NCBI RefSeq assembly: GCF_001613505.1 | Contig: NZ_BDCM01000014.1 | Span: 186,001 to 250,000, forward strand | Direction: 5' to 3' | DNA length: 64,000 nt | Origin: Nocardia mikamii NBRC 108933 | Lineage (GTDB): Bacteria; Actinomycetota; Actinomycetes; Mycobacteriales; Mycobacteriaceae | In this document: piece after piece, positions 8,709-17,133 of the stretch | Numbering within the stretch: the first letter of the stretch is position 1 | Layout of the letters: every line of letters begins with the position of its first letter | Made by a program: the position numbers and the translations under genes | The notes under the pieces: generated by a model | The model's input: the letters and a program-made list of their open reading frames with translations, nothing else | Database searches by the model: none | What the model was told of the DNA's origin: nothing

Positions 8709-9533
8709 TCAGGCCTGACCGACCTCGAAGCGAGCGAAGCGGGTGATGGTGACACCGGCGTCGTCCAGCAGCTGCTTGACGGTCTTCTTGCTGTCGGTGA
8801 CCGAGGACTGCTCCAGCAGGACGACGTCCTTGTAGAAGCCGTTCACGCGGCCCTCGACGATCTTCGGCAGCGCGGCCTCCGGCTTGCCCTCTTCCTTGGC
8901 GGTCGCCTCGGCGATCTCGCGCTCCTTGGCGACGACCTCTGCCGGGACATCCTCGCGGGTCAGGTACTTGGCCTTCAGCGCGGCGATCTGCATCGCGGCA
9001 GCCCGAGCGACCTCGGCCGCGGCGTCGCCCTCACCCTGGTACTCGACCAGCACGCCGACGGCCGGCGGCAGGTCCGAGGAACGCTTGTGCAGGTAGGTCG
9101 CGACCGGGCCGTCGAAGGACACGACGCGACGCAGCTCGAGCTTCTCGCCGATCTTGGCGGCCAGCTCCTGCACCACCTGGTCGGCGGTCTTGCCGTTGAC
9201 GTCGACGGCCTTGAGCGCCTCCAGGTCGGCCGGGCGCACCTTGGCGGCGGCGTCGACGATGTCGCCGGCGGTGTTCTGGAACTCGTCGTTCTTGGCGACG
9301 AAGTCGGTCTCGGAGTTGAGCTCGATCATCACGCCGTTCTGCGCGGCGACCAAGCCCTCGGCGGTGGCGCGCTCGGCGCGCTTGCCGACATCCTTGGCGC
9401 CCTTGATCCGCAGCACCTCGACGGCCTTGTCGAAGTCGCCGTCGGTCTCCTCCAAGGCCTTCTTGCAGTCCATCATTCCGGAGCCGGTGAGCTCGCGGAG
9501 CCGCTTCACATCCTGGGCGGTGTAGTTCGCCAT
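8709..9533 (-). CDS. tsf: Translation elongation factor Ts
   Basis: A 274-residue guanine-nucleotide exchange factor for EF-Tu. The N-terminal UBA-like segment MANYTAQDVKRLRELTGSGMMDCKKAL is diagnostic, followed by SETDFVAKNDEF (EF-Tu contact region). Length matches actinobacterial EF-Ts. It lies 123 bases downstream of rpsB, the universal rpsB-tsf pair, and ends at a strong hairpin. Confidence 0.97.
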   Translation of the reverse strand: MANYTAQDVKRLRELTGSGMMDCKKALEETDGDFDKAVEVLRIKGAKDVGKRAERATAEGLVAAQNGVMIELNSETDFVAKNDEFQNTAGDIVDAAAKVRPADLEALKAVDVNGKTADQVVQELAAKIGEKLELRRVVSFDGPVATYLHKRSSDLPPAVGVLVEYQGEGDAAAEVARAAAMQIAALKAKYLTREDVPAEVVAKEREIAEATAKEEGKPEAALPKIVEGRVNGFYKDVVLLEQSSVTDSKKTVKQLLDDAGVTITRFARFEVGQA

Positions 9534-9656
9534 CGTGGCGAGCCTCCTCGAAGATTTACGAAAGTTGTCAGGTCTCTTAGCACCACCATGCCGACCGCTT
9601 CCGAACAGGAAGGGCCGGCAAGGTGAACAGACAATCGCGGTGGGAACCGCGCCGGA

Positions 9657-10523
9657 TCAGAAGTCGGCCGGGGTCTTGGTGGCCGGCTCTTCCTTCAGCT
9701 CCGCCTCGGCGGCGGTCTCCGGAGCAGCCTCGCCGCCCTCGGCGGCCGGGGTCGCCTGCGCGAGCAGTTCCTGCTCCCACTCGGCGAGCGGCTCGCCGGC
9801 GCCGGCTTCGGGCTTCACATCGCCCGAGGCGCGGGAGGCGCGGGCCTGCACGCCCTCGGCGACCGCGGAGGCGACAACCTTGGTGAGCAGCGCGGCCGAG
9901 CGGATCGCGTCGTCGTTACCCGGGATCGGGTAGTCGACCAGGTCGGGGTCGCAGTTGGTGTCCAGGATCGCGATGACCGGGATGTTCAGCTTGCGAGCCT
10001 CACCGACGGCGATGTGCTCCTTGTTGGTGTCGACGACCCAGATGGCCGAGGGCACCTTGGCCATATCGCGGATACCGCCGAGGGTGCGCTCCAGCTTGTT
10101 CTTCTCGCGGGTCAGCATCAAGATTTCCTTCTTGGTGCGGCCCTCGAAACCACCGGTCTGCTCCATCGCCTCGAGTTCCTTCAGGCGCTGCAGCCGCTTG
10201 TGCACGGTGGAGAAGTTGGTGAGCATGCCACCCAGCCAGCGCTGGTTGACGTAGGGCATCCCGACGCGAGTCGCCTCGGCCGCGATCGACTCCTGAGCCT
10301 GCTTCTTGGTGCCGACGAAGAGAACGGTGCCACCGTGGGCGACGGTCTCCTTGACGAACTCGTAGGCCTTGTCGATGTAGGTCAGCGTCTGCTGCAGGTC
10401 GATGATGTAGATGCCGTTGCGGTCGGTGAAGATGAACCGCTTCATCTTCGGGTTCCACCGCCGGGTCTGGTGACCGAAGTGTGCGCCGCTGTCGAGCAGC
10501 TGCTTCATGGTTACGACAGCCAT
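9657..10523 (-). CDS. rpsB: 30S ribosomal protein S2
   Basis: A 288-residue ribosomal protein starting MAVVTMKQLLDSGAHFGHQTRRWNPKM. Downstream are the family segments FVGTKKQAQESI, YVNQRWLGGMLTNF and DTNCDPDLVDYPIPGNDDAIRS. The C-terminus carries an Ala/Glu/Pro-rich acidic extension of about 55 residues, common in actinobacteria. The reading frame is open further upstream, but only MAVVTMKQ fits the family start. It heads the rpsB-tsf operon. Confidence 0.97.
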   Translation of the reverse strand: MAVVTMKQLLDSGAHFGHQTRRWNPKMKRFIFTDRNGIYIIDLQQTLTYIDKAYEFVKETVAHGGTVLFVGTKKQAQESIAAEATRVGMPYVNQRWLGGMLTNFSTVHKRLQRLKELEAMEQTGGFEGRTKKEILMLTREKNKLERTLGGIRDMAKVPSAIWVVDTNKEHIAVGEARKLNIPVIAILDTNCDPDLVDYPIPGNDDAIRSAALLTKVVASAVAEGVQARASRASGDVKPEAGAGEPLAEWEQELLAQATPAAEGGEAAPETAAEAELKEEPATKTPADF

Positions 10524-10790
10524 AGCTGCGTACCCGCCTTTCTGAGCCGGTTGACGCAGAAATCGAGGGTCGATCTCTGCCCTGGCGTCCGTGGCCGCCG
10601 GACCTTCCGGAAGAATTCGGGAGGACCAGCCGACGGCACCGTGATCGGACGCGCGAAGTCGATCCGCGTACAGCGAACCGCGTTGCCAGTCTACGACCAG
10701 CGCAGGTGAGAACATAAACGGGGTGGTCAGCGCCCGGTTTCCGACCCCGGCTCAGCGGACGCCGGGCAACCCGCCGATGCGCAGATCAGC

Positions 10791-11156
10791 TCAGAGATGC
10801 CAGCCGGGCGTCGACTCCAGCAACGCCACCACGAGTGCCACCGACGCCACGACGCAGATCGCCGCGCTCGTCGTCGACATCGCGGCCCGCCCGTCACTCC
10901 ATCTCCCCCACGCATGGGTGTGCAGGGTCCGGCTGCGCGCCACACAGACGGTGGCGATCACCGCCAGCGCACCGATCGCCACCAGCGCGAGCACGGTGGC
11001 GGCCCGGTCACCACTGGTCAAGGCGACATGCAGGAACAGCAGCGCATTGGCCATGGCCCCCACGGCGGTCCGCCACCAGGACAGCGCTGTCCGCTCCGCC
11101 TGCAGACCACGGTCGGCCGGGGCGGCGGGCGGACGATTCGGCGGGATCGCGGTCAT
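10791..11156 (-). CDS. DUF202 family membrane protein (second of pair)
   Basis: A 121-residue protein with three predicted membrane helices. Its N-terminus, GLQAERTALSWWRTAVG, is the DUF202 (YidH-like) signature. Its ATG overlaps the stop of the upstream DUF202 gene in an ATGA, so the two are translationally coupled. The function of the family is not known. The start is set by this overlap; the frame continues further upstream only in antisense-like sequence. Such tandem DUF202 pairs are frequent in actinobacteria. Confidence 0.8.
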   Translation of the reverse strand: MTAIPPNRPPAAPADRGLQAERTALSWWRTAVGAMANALLFLHVALTSGDRAATVLALVAIGALAVIATVCVARSRTLHTHAWGRWSDGRAAMSTTSAAICVVASVALVVALLESTPGWHL

Positions 11157-11662
11157 GACAGCAGCAATCCGATTCCGGCCAGCATGGCGATGACGGCGAT
11201 CCCGATCGCCAGAATCGGCACCATCATCGTGTTCGGGAGCGGACGGCCCTCCCGCATCGCCGCGCCCACCAGTCGCCAGCGGCCGAACGCGCCGAGCGCG
11301 ATGACGGCCGACAGCACGATGCAACTGATCGCCAGCACCGATCGGATGTCGTGATGTCCGAACGGCTGCACCAACTCGTGCACCGCGACCCCGCCCGCGA
11401 GCAGGCCGAGGGCGGTGCGGATCCAGGCGAGGAAGGTGCGTTCACCGGCGAGGGTGAATCGGTAGTCGAGATCGGGCCCCTCGGCGGGGGCGAGCGACGA
11501 CTGGGCCGCAGGAGCGGGCGACGACTCAGCCGCGGGTGCAGGCGACGACTCAGCCGCGGGTGCAGGCGACGACTCGACATCACGCGCGGCGGACGAGCCG
11601 GCACCGCCGCCGCTCGGTTCCGGTGGTGCGGATTCGGCGGGCTCGGGCGTTTCGGCACTCAT
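11153..11662 (-). CDS. YidH-type DUF202 membrane protein with SPAPAAE repeats
   Basis: A 169-residue protein. Residues about 25-62 are a low-complexity cytoplasmic tail built of imperfect eight-residue SSPAPAAE units, followed by the DUF202 domain FTLAGERTFLAWIRTALGLL and three membrane helices. The stop overlaps the start of the second DUF202 gene by 4 bases (ATGA). Function is unknown. The repeated tail is encoded by a 24-bp tandem repeat and may vary in length between strains (inference). Confidence 0.8.
   Translation of the reverse strand: MSAETPEPAESAPPEPSGGGAGSSAARDVESSPAPAAESSPAPAAESSPAPAAQSSLAPAEGPDLDYRFTLAGERTFLAWIRTALGLLAGGVAVHELVQPFGHHDIRSVLAISCIVLSAVIALGAFGRWRLVGAAMREGRPLPNTMMVPILAIGIAVIAMLAGIGLLLS
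11478..11572 (-). repeat. 24-bp tandem repeat in the DUF202 gene
   Basis: Three 24-base units start at 11501, 11525 and 11549; the last two are identical and the first is diverged. A degenerate fourth copy precedes them at 11478. The period keeps the reading frame and encodes the SSPAPAAE tail. Confidence 0.8.
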
Positions 11663-11951
11663 GAGCCGGACCGGCTACGGGCTCGGGCCGGGCAAGGGGC
11701 GAGGGCCGAATCAGGAACGGCCACTTGCCTTTCCACCGGTCGCATCGTCCCGGCGAACGATGCGGCTGTGATCGAGTCGGCGACATCACGACACACGACC
11801 ATCGACCTGCCCTTCCACGGGGCGAGCCCAGTGGACCTGGGAACCGACACAACGTCGTGCCAGGAACACGCCCTGTTCACATGCTTCCGAGTTGTCCACA
11901 CACGCCGAGACCGATCTTTCCATGCCCCTCGGTTCCGGCGAGGGTGGACGC

Positions 11952-13304
11952 ATGCGCTGGATGTCGATACTTCTCCTGGGGGCGGCGGTGGTGGCCGTGA
12001 ACTGCGGAGCCACCTCGGCGAACGCCACGCCCGCGACCGGATTCGGCTGGCCGCTGCAGCCGCGTCCCGCTGTCGTGCGCGGTTTCGACAGACCGCCGCA
12101 GGATTGGCTCCCCGGCCATCGCGGAGTCGATCTCGCGGGCGCCGCCGGACAGTCGGTACTCGCCGCCGGCTCCGGAATCGTGGCGTTCGCGGGTGAGGTG
12201 GGCGGCAAGCCGGTCGTTTCGGTAGACCATCCGGGCGGACTGCGCACGACCTACGAGCCGGTGCGAGCGGATGTGCCGGTCGGCCGCCGAGTCGGACGTG
12301 GGTCGGCGCTGGGAACGCTGCAACCCGGACATGCGGGCTGCCCCGGCGTCTGCCTGCATTGGGGTCTGCGGCGCGGCCGCGACTATCTCGACCCGCTGGC
12401 CCTCGTGCGACGCGCCCCCGTGCGCCTCCTGCCGGTGCGACCGCCCGGGCCCTCGGACACTCGCCGGGACCCGGCGGCGGCCCGCGCCGGTCTAGCGAAC
12501 GGCCTCGGCGGCACCGGATTCCTGGTCGGACAGTTCACGCTTCCACTGCCGGAAGCCCTCCTCGGTGCGCCCGCGCCGCCAATATCCGGAGATCGAGGCC
12601 CAATCGGCGGGCACCCCACGTTCGGTGCGGATATAGCGCCGCAGATCGTGCATGATTTTGTCGGCCTCACCATGGATGAAGACGTGCACGCGGCCCTCGC
12701 GCCAGGGCTCGGCACGGACCGCGGCGGCGAGCGCTTCGCCGGGTGCGCGATCCCCGCGGTGCACCCAATCGAGTTCGACCGCCGCAGGGCGGGGGACATC
12801 CAATTCGTCGGCGGGACCGGCGATTTCGACGAACACCCGGCCGACGGCATCGGACGGCAGGGCGGCACATGCGGCGGCGATGGCGGGCAGGGCGGCCTCG
12901 TCGCCGGCGAGCAGATGCCAATCCGCCTCGGGCTTGGGGGAATACGCGCCTCCCGGCCCGAAGAGTTCGATGGGGTCGCCCGGCCGAGCCGCTGCGGCCC
13001 ACGGACCCGCCACCCCCTCGTCGCCGTGGTAGACGAAATCGATGGCGATCTCCTCCGCGTCGGCATCGATGGCGCTCACGGTATAGGTGCGCATCGTCTC
13101 GCCGTCGGGGCCGGGAAACAGCAGTTTGACGTAGGCGTCGGTGAATCCGTTGGGCTGAAATCCGGCGAAACCCGGACCGCCGAGATACACCCGGATCAGA
13201 TGGTCGGTCAGTCGTCGGGTGCGCCTGACCTCGAAGGACAGTTTGGTGCGGGTACGTGCCACAGGACGATACCTCCAATATTAGGGTTACCTAAGGTAGG
13301 CTAG
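11952..13304 (+). CDS. M23-family peptidoglycan peptidase, 3' end abnormal
   Basis: The N-terminus MRWMSILLLGAAVVAV is a signal peptide. A LytM/M23 domain follows, with the zinc ligands GHRGVD (near residue 56) and a C-terminal CLHWGL where most M23 enzymes have HLH. The gene occupies the place of the M23 gene next to rpsB in mycobacteria. The recognisable domain ends with DYLDPLALVRRAPVRLLP near base 12440, but the frame has no stop until 13304 and runs antisense through the whole siderophore-interacting-protein gene. A one-base shift near 12450 would end it at the TAG at 12493-12495. The true end is therefore doubtful; a protein of about 170-180 residues is expected from the domain. The start is chosen by the signal peptide and GAGGGTGG upstream. 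Confidence 0.65.
   Translation: MRWMSILLLGAAVVAVNCGATSANATPATGFGWPLQPRPAVVRGFDRPPQDWLPGHRGVDLAGAAGQSVLAAGSGIVAFAGEVGGKPVVSVDHPGGLRTTYEPVRADVPVGRRVGRGSALGTLQPGHAGCPGVCLHWGLRRGRDYLDPLALVRRAPVRLLPVRPPGPSDTRRDPAAARAGLANGLGGTGFLVGQFTLPLPEALLGAPAPPISGDRGPIGGHPTFGADIAPQIVHDFVGLTMDEDVHAALAPGLGTDRGGERFAGCAIPAVHPIEFDRRRAGDIQFVGGTGDFDEHPADGIGRQGGTCGGDGGQGGLVAGEQMPIRLGLGGIRASRPEEFDGVARPSRCGPRTRHPLVAVVDEIDGDLLRVGIDGAHGIGAHRLAVGAGKQQFDVGVGESVGLKSGETRTAEIHPDQMVGQSSGAPDLEGQFGAGTCHRTIPPILGLPKVG
12492..13262 (-). CDS. viuB: Siderophore-interacting FAD-binding ferric reductase (ViuB family)
   Basis: A 256-residue cytoplasmic flavin reductase thought to release iron from imported ferric siderophores. The FAD-binding region has RRLTDHLIRVYLGG and YTVSAIDADAEEIAIDFVYHGDEGVAGPWA; the C-terminal SIP domain has LLAGDEAALPAIAAACAAL. 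The initiator is GTG at 13262, 9 bases after GGAGG. An iron-box-like sequence lies immediately upstream of the Shine-Dalgarno site. It is convergent with the M23 peptidase gene, whose open frame crosses it. The position between rpsB and xerC fits the mycobacterial viuB locus. Confidence 0.9.
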   Translation of the reverse strand: MARTRTKLSFEVRRTRRLTDHLIRVYLGGPGFAGFQPNGFTDAYVKLLFPGPDGETMRTYTVSAIDADAEEIAIDFVYHGDEGVAGPWAAAARPGDPIELFGPGGAYSPKPEADWHLLAGDEAALPAIAAACAALPSDAVGRVFVEIAGPADELDVPRPAAVELDWVHRGDRAPGEALAAAVRAEPWREGRVHVFIHGEADKIMHDLRRYIRTERGVPADWASISGYWRRGRTEEGFRQWKRELSDQESGAAEAVR

Positions 13305-13305
13305 C
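13281..13305 (-). promoter_or_regulatory. Iron-box-like (IdeR/DtxR) operator
   Basis: TTAGG and CCTAA half-sites followed by AGGTAGGCTAGC resemble the TTAGGTTAGSCTAACCTAA iron box with imperfect spacing. Its position just ahead of the siderophore-interacting gene fits iron repression. No binding data are implied. Confidence 0.5.
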
Positions 13306-13412
13306 ACGACTTATCTCCGATAGCTCGGAGTATATCGGCGATAAATTACGAGCGTGCTGCGTCGCTCCGATATCCCTGGTGTGTCACTCCCGCCGCGAGC
13401 GAGGATGGAGAG

Positions 13413-13925
13413 ATGGCGAATTCCGCGGCCGCCGAGCCGTTCACCTATCCGGAAGTCGGAGCGACCGCCGGGGAATTCCCGCCCGGCTATCACCACTTCC
13501 GCCTGCGCCGCCGCATCGGCAGCGGACGAGCGCTGTTCGACTCCGCCGGCGATCAGATCCTGGCCTACCGCATGCAGCGTGGCACGGGAATCTTCCAGCA
13601 CGCCGACACCACGACCGCCGAACCGGGCACGGCCCTGACGGTGCGACTGGGCATCGCCGGTCTCGGCATCACGGCACCCTGCCGGGTGATCTACGTGGTC
13701 GACGAGCCGACCCGCCGCGGCTTCGCCTACGGCACTCTGCCGGGCCACCCCGAAATCGGCGAGGAACTCTTCGCGGTGGAATACGACCCCGCCGACGAGA
13801 CGGTCTACGGCATGGTGGCCGCCTTCTCCCGCCCCGCCACCTGGTACACGAAGCTCGGTGGCCCCGTCGTCCGCGCCATCCAGCACTTCATCGCCGGCCG
13901 CTACATCGACGCCATTCGTCCGTAG
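13413..13925 (+). CDS. DUF1990 family protein
   Basis: A 170-residue cytoplasmic protein of the DUF1990 family (SRPBCC-like fold predicted for the family). The typical N-terminal segment FTYPEVGATAGEFPPGYHHF is present, then GRALFDSAGDQIL and the GTLPGHPEIGEELFAVEY and FSRPATWYTKLGGP segments. No enzymatic role is known. The ATG follows GGATGGAGAG. It is divergent from the siderophore-interacting gene and shares its 150-base intergenic region, including the iron-box-like site. Confidence 0.85.
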   Translation: MANSAAAEPFTYPEVGATAGEFPPGYHHFRLRRRIGSGRALFDSAGDQILAYRMQRGTGIFQHADTTTAEPGTALTVRLGIAGLGITAPCRVIYVVDEPTRRGFAYGTLPGHPEIGEELFAVEYDPADETVYGMVAAFSRPATWYTKLGGPVVRAIQHFIAGRYIDAIRP

Positions 13926-13996
13926 GAGACGACGCCAGACCGTAGGCGACGACATGATCGGCCCGCAGGCGGCGACGCCATCCGGCCGCAGGCGAG
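13921..13996 (+). repeat. Degenerate 20-23-bp tandem repeats in a 384-base gene-free stretch
   Basis: Units starting CGTAGG/CGCAGG and continuing G(A/C)GACGACG begin at 13921, 13941, 13964 and (truncated) 13987. The first overlaps the DUF1990 stop. The rest of the gap, 13997-14309, between this gene and the convergent xerC shows no gene or clear hairpin. Confidence 0.5.
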
Positions 13997-14309
13997 TTTC
14001 GCAGTGGCCCGGACACGCGCCGCAGCGACCGGATCGGTGCGAGCGTCTTTACGCCGACGCGAAGCCAGGAATGGACCCGCCGCCCGTCTTCGCCTGCCGC
14101 GCCACGCGCCTCGGACGAGCTTGCCGGGGTCCTGCCGGGCAGGGTCATAGCGCACCCGGCGCCGGAGGGCACCCCAGCAGCGCGCCCGACTCCGCGAAAC
14201 AAACCGCGAGTCGAGTATCCGAACTGCGGTGCACAACAACGTGTTTCGAGCCCTGCGGCGCAAACGGCACCATCGGCGCGACCCTGCGGGACGTCCGTCG
14301 CACCGCTGC

Positions 14310-15233
14310 TCAGGCGCGGGGGTGGGCCTGGTCGTGCACCCGTTTCAGGCGTTCGATCGAGACGTGGGTGTAGAGCTGGGTGGTCGCCATACTGGCGTGG
14401 CCGAGCAGTTCCTGGACCACACGCAGGTCGGCTCCGCCTTCCAGCAGATGGGTGGCGGCGGTGTGGCGCAAGCCGTGCGGACCCAGGTCGGGGGCTCCCG
14501 GAACGGCCGAAACGACCTCGTGGACAACGGTTCTGGCCTGGCGCTGGTTCAGCCGGCGGCCGCGGCGGCCGAGCAGCAGCGCTCGCCCGGATTCAGCAGT
14601 GGCCAGGTGCGGGCGCCCGAAGTTCAGCCAATTCTCCAGTGCCCGGTCGGCGGGCAGGCCGAACGGAACCGAGCGCTCTTTGTTGCCCTTGCCCAATACC
14701 CGGACCAGCCTTCTGCCCCGGTCGACGTCCTCGATGTCGAGCCCGCACAGTTCGCTGACCCGAATCCCGGTGGCGTACAACATCTCCACGACGAGGCGAT
14801 CGCGCAGAGCCATCGGGTCACGCTGCGCCGCACCGGATTCCGCGGCGTTCATGGCCGCGTCGGCCTGATCCTTCCCCAGGACGGCGGGCAGGACCCGATG
14901 CGCACGGGCCGAGCCCAGCCGTGGGCCGGGATCGGCCGCGAGGCGGCCGGTGTGCGTCAGCCAAGCGGTGAACGTCCGTGCGGCCGAGGCGCGCCGCGCC
15001 ATGGTGGTCCGGGCGGCGCCTGCGGCGGATTGTTCGGCCAGCCAGGATCGCAACAGCGGCAGATCGATCTCTCCCACCGCGGCATCGGGCGATCGGGCGC
15101 ACAGGTGTTCCAGCAGAGATCGCGCATCCCCGAGATAGGCCCGCACCGTGTGCGCGGACCGGTTGCGTCCGAGCAGCAGGTGCCGTTCGTACTGCTCGAG
15201 CAGATCCGCGAGATCGCCCGGTAATCCATCCAT
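14310..15233 (-). CDS. xerC: Tyrosine recombinase XerC
   Basis: A 307-residue site-specific recombinase acting with XerD at dif to resolve chromosome dimers. The N-terminal SAM-like core-binding domain starts LADLLEQYERHLLLGRNRSAHTVRAY. Catalytic residues of the C-terminal domain are visible: Arg in TGIRVSELCGL, Lys in GKGNKERSVP, His-x-x-Arg in HGLRHTAATHLL, His in LLGHASMATTQ and Tyr in LYTHV. The ATG at 15233 follows GTGGAGAA and gives the usual family length; a much longer open frame upstream is not homologous. The chromosomal order before dprA matches mycobacteria. Confidence 0.94.
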   Translation of the reverse strand: MDGLPGDLADLLEQYERHLLLGRNRSAHTVRAYLGDARSLLEHLCARSPDAAVGEIDLPLLRSWLAEQSAAGAARTTMARRASAARTFTAWLTHTGRLAADPGPRLGSARAHRVLPAVLGKDQADAAMNAAESGAAQRDPMALRDRLVVEMLYATGIRVSELCGLDIEDVDRGRRLVRVLGKGNKERSVPFGLPADRALENWLNFGRPHLATAESGRALLLGRRGRRLNQRQARTVVHEVVSAVPGAPDLGPHGLRHTAATHLLEGGADLRVVQELLGHASMATTQLYTHVSIERLKRVHDQAHPRA

Positions 15234-15719
15234 TTCTCCACGTTCACCGGCGGCCGCCCCGCGCGCAAGCCACCGCGCCGACAGCATCCGCAGAACCCGC
15301 ACACCCTCATCGGCCGGCTTCCTGTGGGCGTCGGTCGGCCACCCCGGCTTCTCGCGACCGGGACGCTCGCTCACCACCGACCGACAGGCCCACCACCGCC
15401 GGCCACGCCACTTGCCACCCTGCGGCAGACCCTGTGGTGCCGGCCGGGCCATACGCTCACCGCCCGCCACTCGCGCCCGCTCACCGGCCGCGTCGATGCC
15501 GTCGGTGACGAAGGTGAACGGCACCCCGGATGCGCGCCGACCACTCCTGCGGGATGTGTTGGGTGACAACGCCGGTCCGGATGTCGGCGTACTCCATCGA
15601 CCGGCTACCAGCGCCGTGGTGCTCCCAGTCGGTCGGTCATTCGTCGCGAGGCCGCAGATCACCGCCGAGCACATCGCCAGTCAGGCGCACTCTCACCGCA
15701 ATCACGTCGTACTGGCCTT
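15234..15719 (-). other. 486-base stretch without a recognised gene, possible remnant
   Basis: No confident gene lies between dprA and xerC. On the minus strand one frame reads VPFTFVTDGIDAAGERA near 15500, resembling a segment of RibD-type dihydrofolate reductases, but the flanking sequence does not continue the homology in any frame. It may be a decayed gene or a coincidence. Confidence 0.3.
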
Positions 15720-16913
15720 TCACGCCCCCTTTCGCACCGTGCGGAACCAGCCCGAACTGTCGGACCCGACCAGCCCGGCGACCTCGAGGGCTACCAGTGC
15801 CGCGCGCACCGCGTGGATGGTGAGGCCGCTGTCGTCGGCGATCTGTTTCGGCAAGCGCGAACCGGCCACCGGCAGTTCGGCGAAGACCGTCGCCTGGTCC
15901 CCGGCGAGATTCGCACCGGCGTCGCCGCCGGTAGGCAGCGACAGTCGCAGTGGACCGACCTCGTCGTGAATTTCGTCGACGCGAGTGACGAGGATCGCTT
16001 CCCGGTCGCGGATCATGCGGTGGCAGCCGACCGACGCCGCGGCGGTGATCGGCCCCGGCACCGCGAGGGCCGGACGGCCCAGGCGCCGAGCCCATTTCGC
16101 GGTATTGCGCGCACCGCTGCGCATGCCCGCCTCGACCACCAGCACACCATCGGACAGGGCCGCGATCAAACGGTTCCGGGCCAGGAACCGGTGTTTGAGG
16201 GCGGCGGCGCCGGGCGGGTATTCGCTCACCACCACACCCGTTTCGGCGATCTCGGCCAGCAGGCGTTCGTGCTGAGCGGGATAGGGGCGGTCGACGCCGC
16301 AGGCCAGCACGGCGACGGTGGGGCCGCCGGCGGCCAGCGCCGCGCGATGCGCCGTCCCGTCGATGCCGAATGCCGCTCCGGACACGATCGTCCAGCCGTG
16401 CGCGGCCAGTTCACCCACGAGTTCGGCGGTGACCTGTTCGCCGTATCCGGAGGAGCAGCGAGCGCCCACCACGGCCAGGGCCTGTTCGGTGTACTGCTGC
16501 AGCGACAACGGACCCCGGGCCCACAACACCAGCGGCACCGCGGCGTCGGCGTCGCGGGCCGGGTCGAGCTGGGTCAGCCCCAGCAGGCGCCACTGCGGCC
16601 ATTCGGGGTCGTCGGGAGTGATCACTCGTCCACCGATGCGCGCCATCAGCTCGAGATCGCGTTCGGCACGGTCGACTTCGCGCCGGCGTTCGGTCGGACC
16701 ACGCAGCGATTCGGGCAGATCGCATTCACGCACCGCACGCGCAGCCTCCACCACACCGACTTGTGCGATGAGCGCCGACAACGCCGGACACGGACCCTCC
16801 ACCACGCGAGACAAATAGACCCACGCCAGCCGCCGTTCGTCCGCGTCGACGGTCACCAGAGACGCGACACCACCACCCGAATCGCCGTCCGCGCCGACGC
16901 CGTGGCCGGTCAC
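15720..16913 (-). CDS. dprA: DNA-processing protein DprA
   Basis: A 397-residue Smf/DprA protein that in naturally competent bacteria loads RecA on incoming single-stranded DNA. The Rossmann-like core shows ALAVVGARCSSGYGEQVTAEL, SGAAFGIDGTAHRAAL, ACGVDRPYPAQHERLL, SEYPPGAAALKHRFLARNRLIAALSDGVLVVEA and KWARRLGRPALAVPGP. A winged-helix-like C-terminus follows. The GTG at 16913 is chosen because GGAGGT lies 6 bases upstream; a GTG at 16856 would also give a family-like length. The frame is open much further upstream into a GTGGGC hexamer tract, which is unlikely to be translated. It is the downstream neighbour of the ComM-like gene. Confidence 0.9.
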   Translation of the reverse strand: MTGHGVGADGDSGGGVASLVTVDADERRLAWVYLSRVVEGPCPALSALIAQVGVVEAARAVRECDLPESLRGPTERRREVDRAERDLELMARIGGRVITPDDPEWPQWRLLGLTQLDPARDADAAVPLVLWARGPLSLQQYTEQALAVVGARCSSGYGEQVTAELVGELAAHGWTIVSGAAFGIDGTAHRAALAAGGPTVAVLACGVDRPYPAQHERLLAEIAETGVVVSEYPPGAAALKHRFLARNRLIAALSDGVLVVEAGMRSGARNTAKWARRLGRPALAVPGPITAAASVGCHRMIRDREAILVTRVDEIHDEVGPLRLSLPTGGDAGANLAGDQATVFAELPVAGSRLPKQIADDSGLTIHAVRAALVALEVAGLVGSDSSGWFRTVRKGA

Positions 16914-17133
16914 CGCGACACCTCCGCCTCGCCGCCGACGCGGCACACCTGCCGGTGATGCCGTCGAATTCGACAGGCCGGCGTCGCGGTCATATCGTCC
17001 CCCGCCCTGCGAAAAACACCCGGCCGGTCCGTCCGATCTCGACTCCGATCGCATTGGGCGATTTCCGTTCCCACTCGGACCATCGATCTGCGAATCATCA
17101 AGCCCTCCCTCACTGCGCATTCGGTCATCCGTA

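Noticed and set aside
11663..11951. A plus-strand reading frame upstream of the M23 peptidase
   Set aside because: It is open but lacks a ribosome site or any protein-like composition; treated as intergenic.
15234..15674. A 454-residue XerC with a long N-terminal extension
   Set aside because: The extra 147 residues show no homology and the ATG at 15233 has its own ribosome-binding site and gives the normal length.
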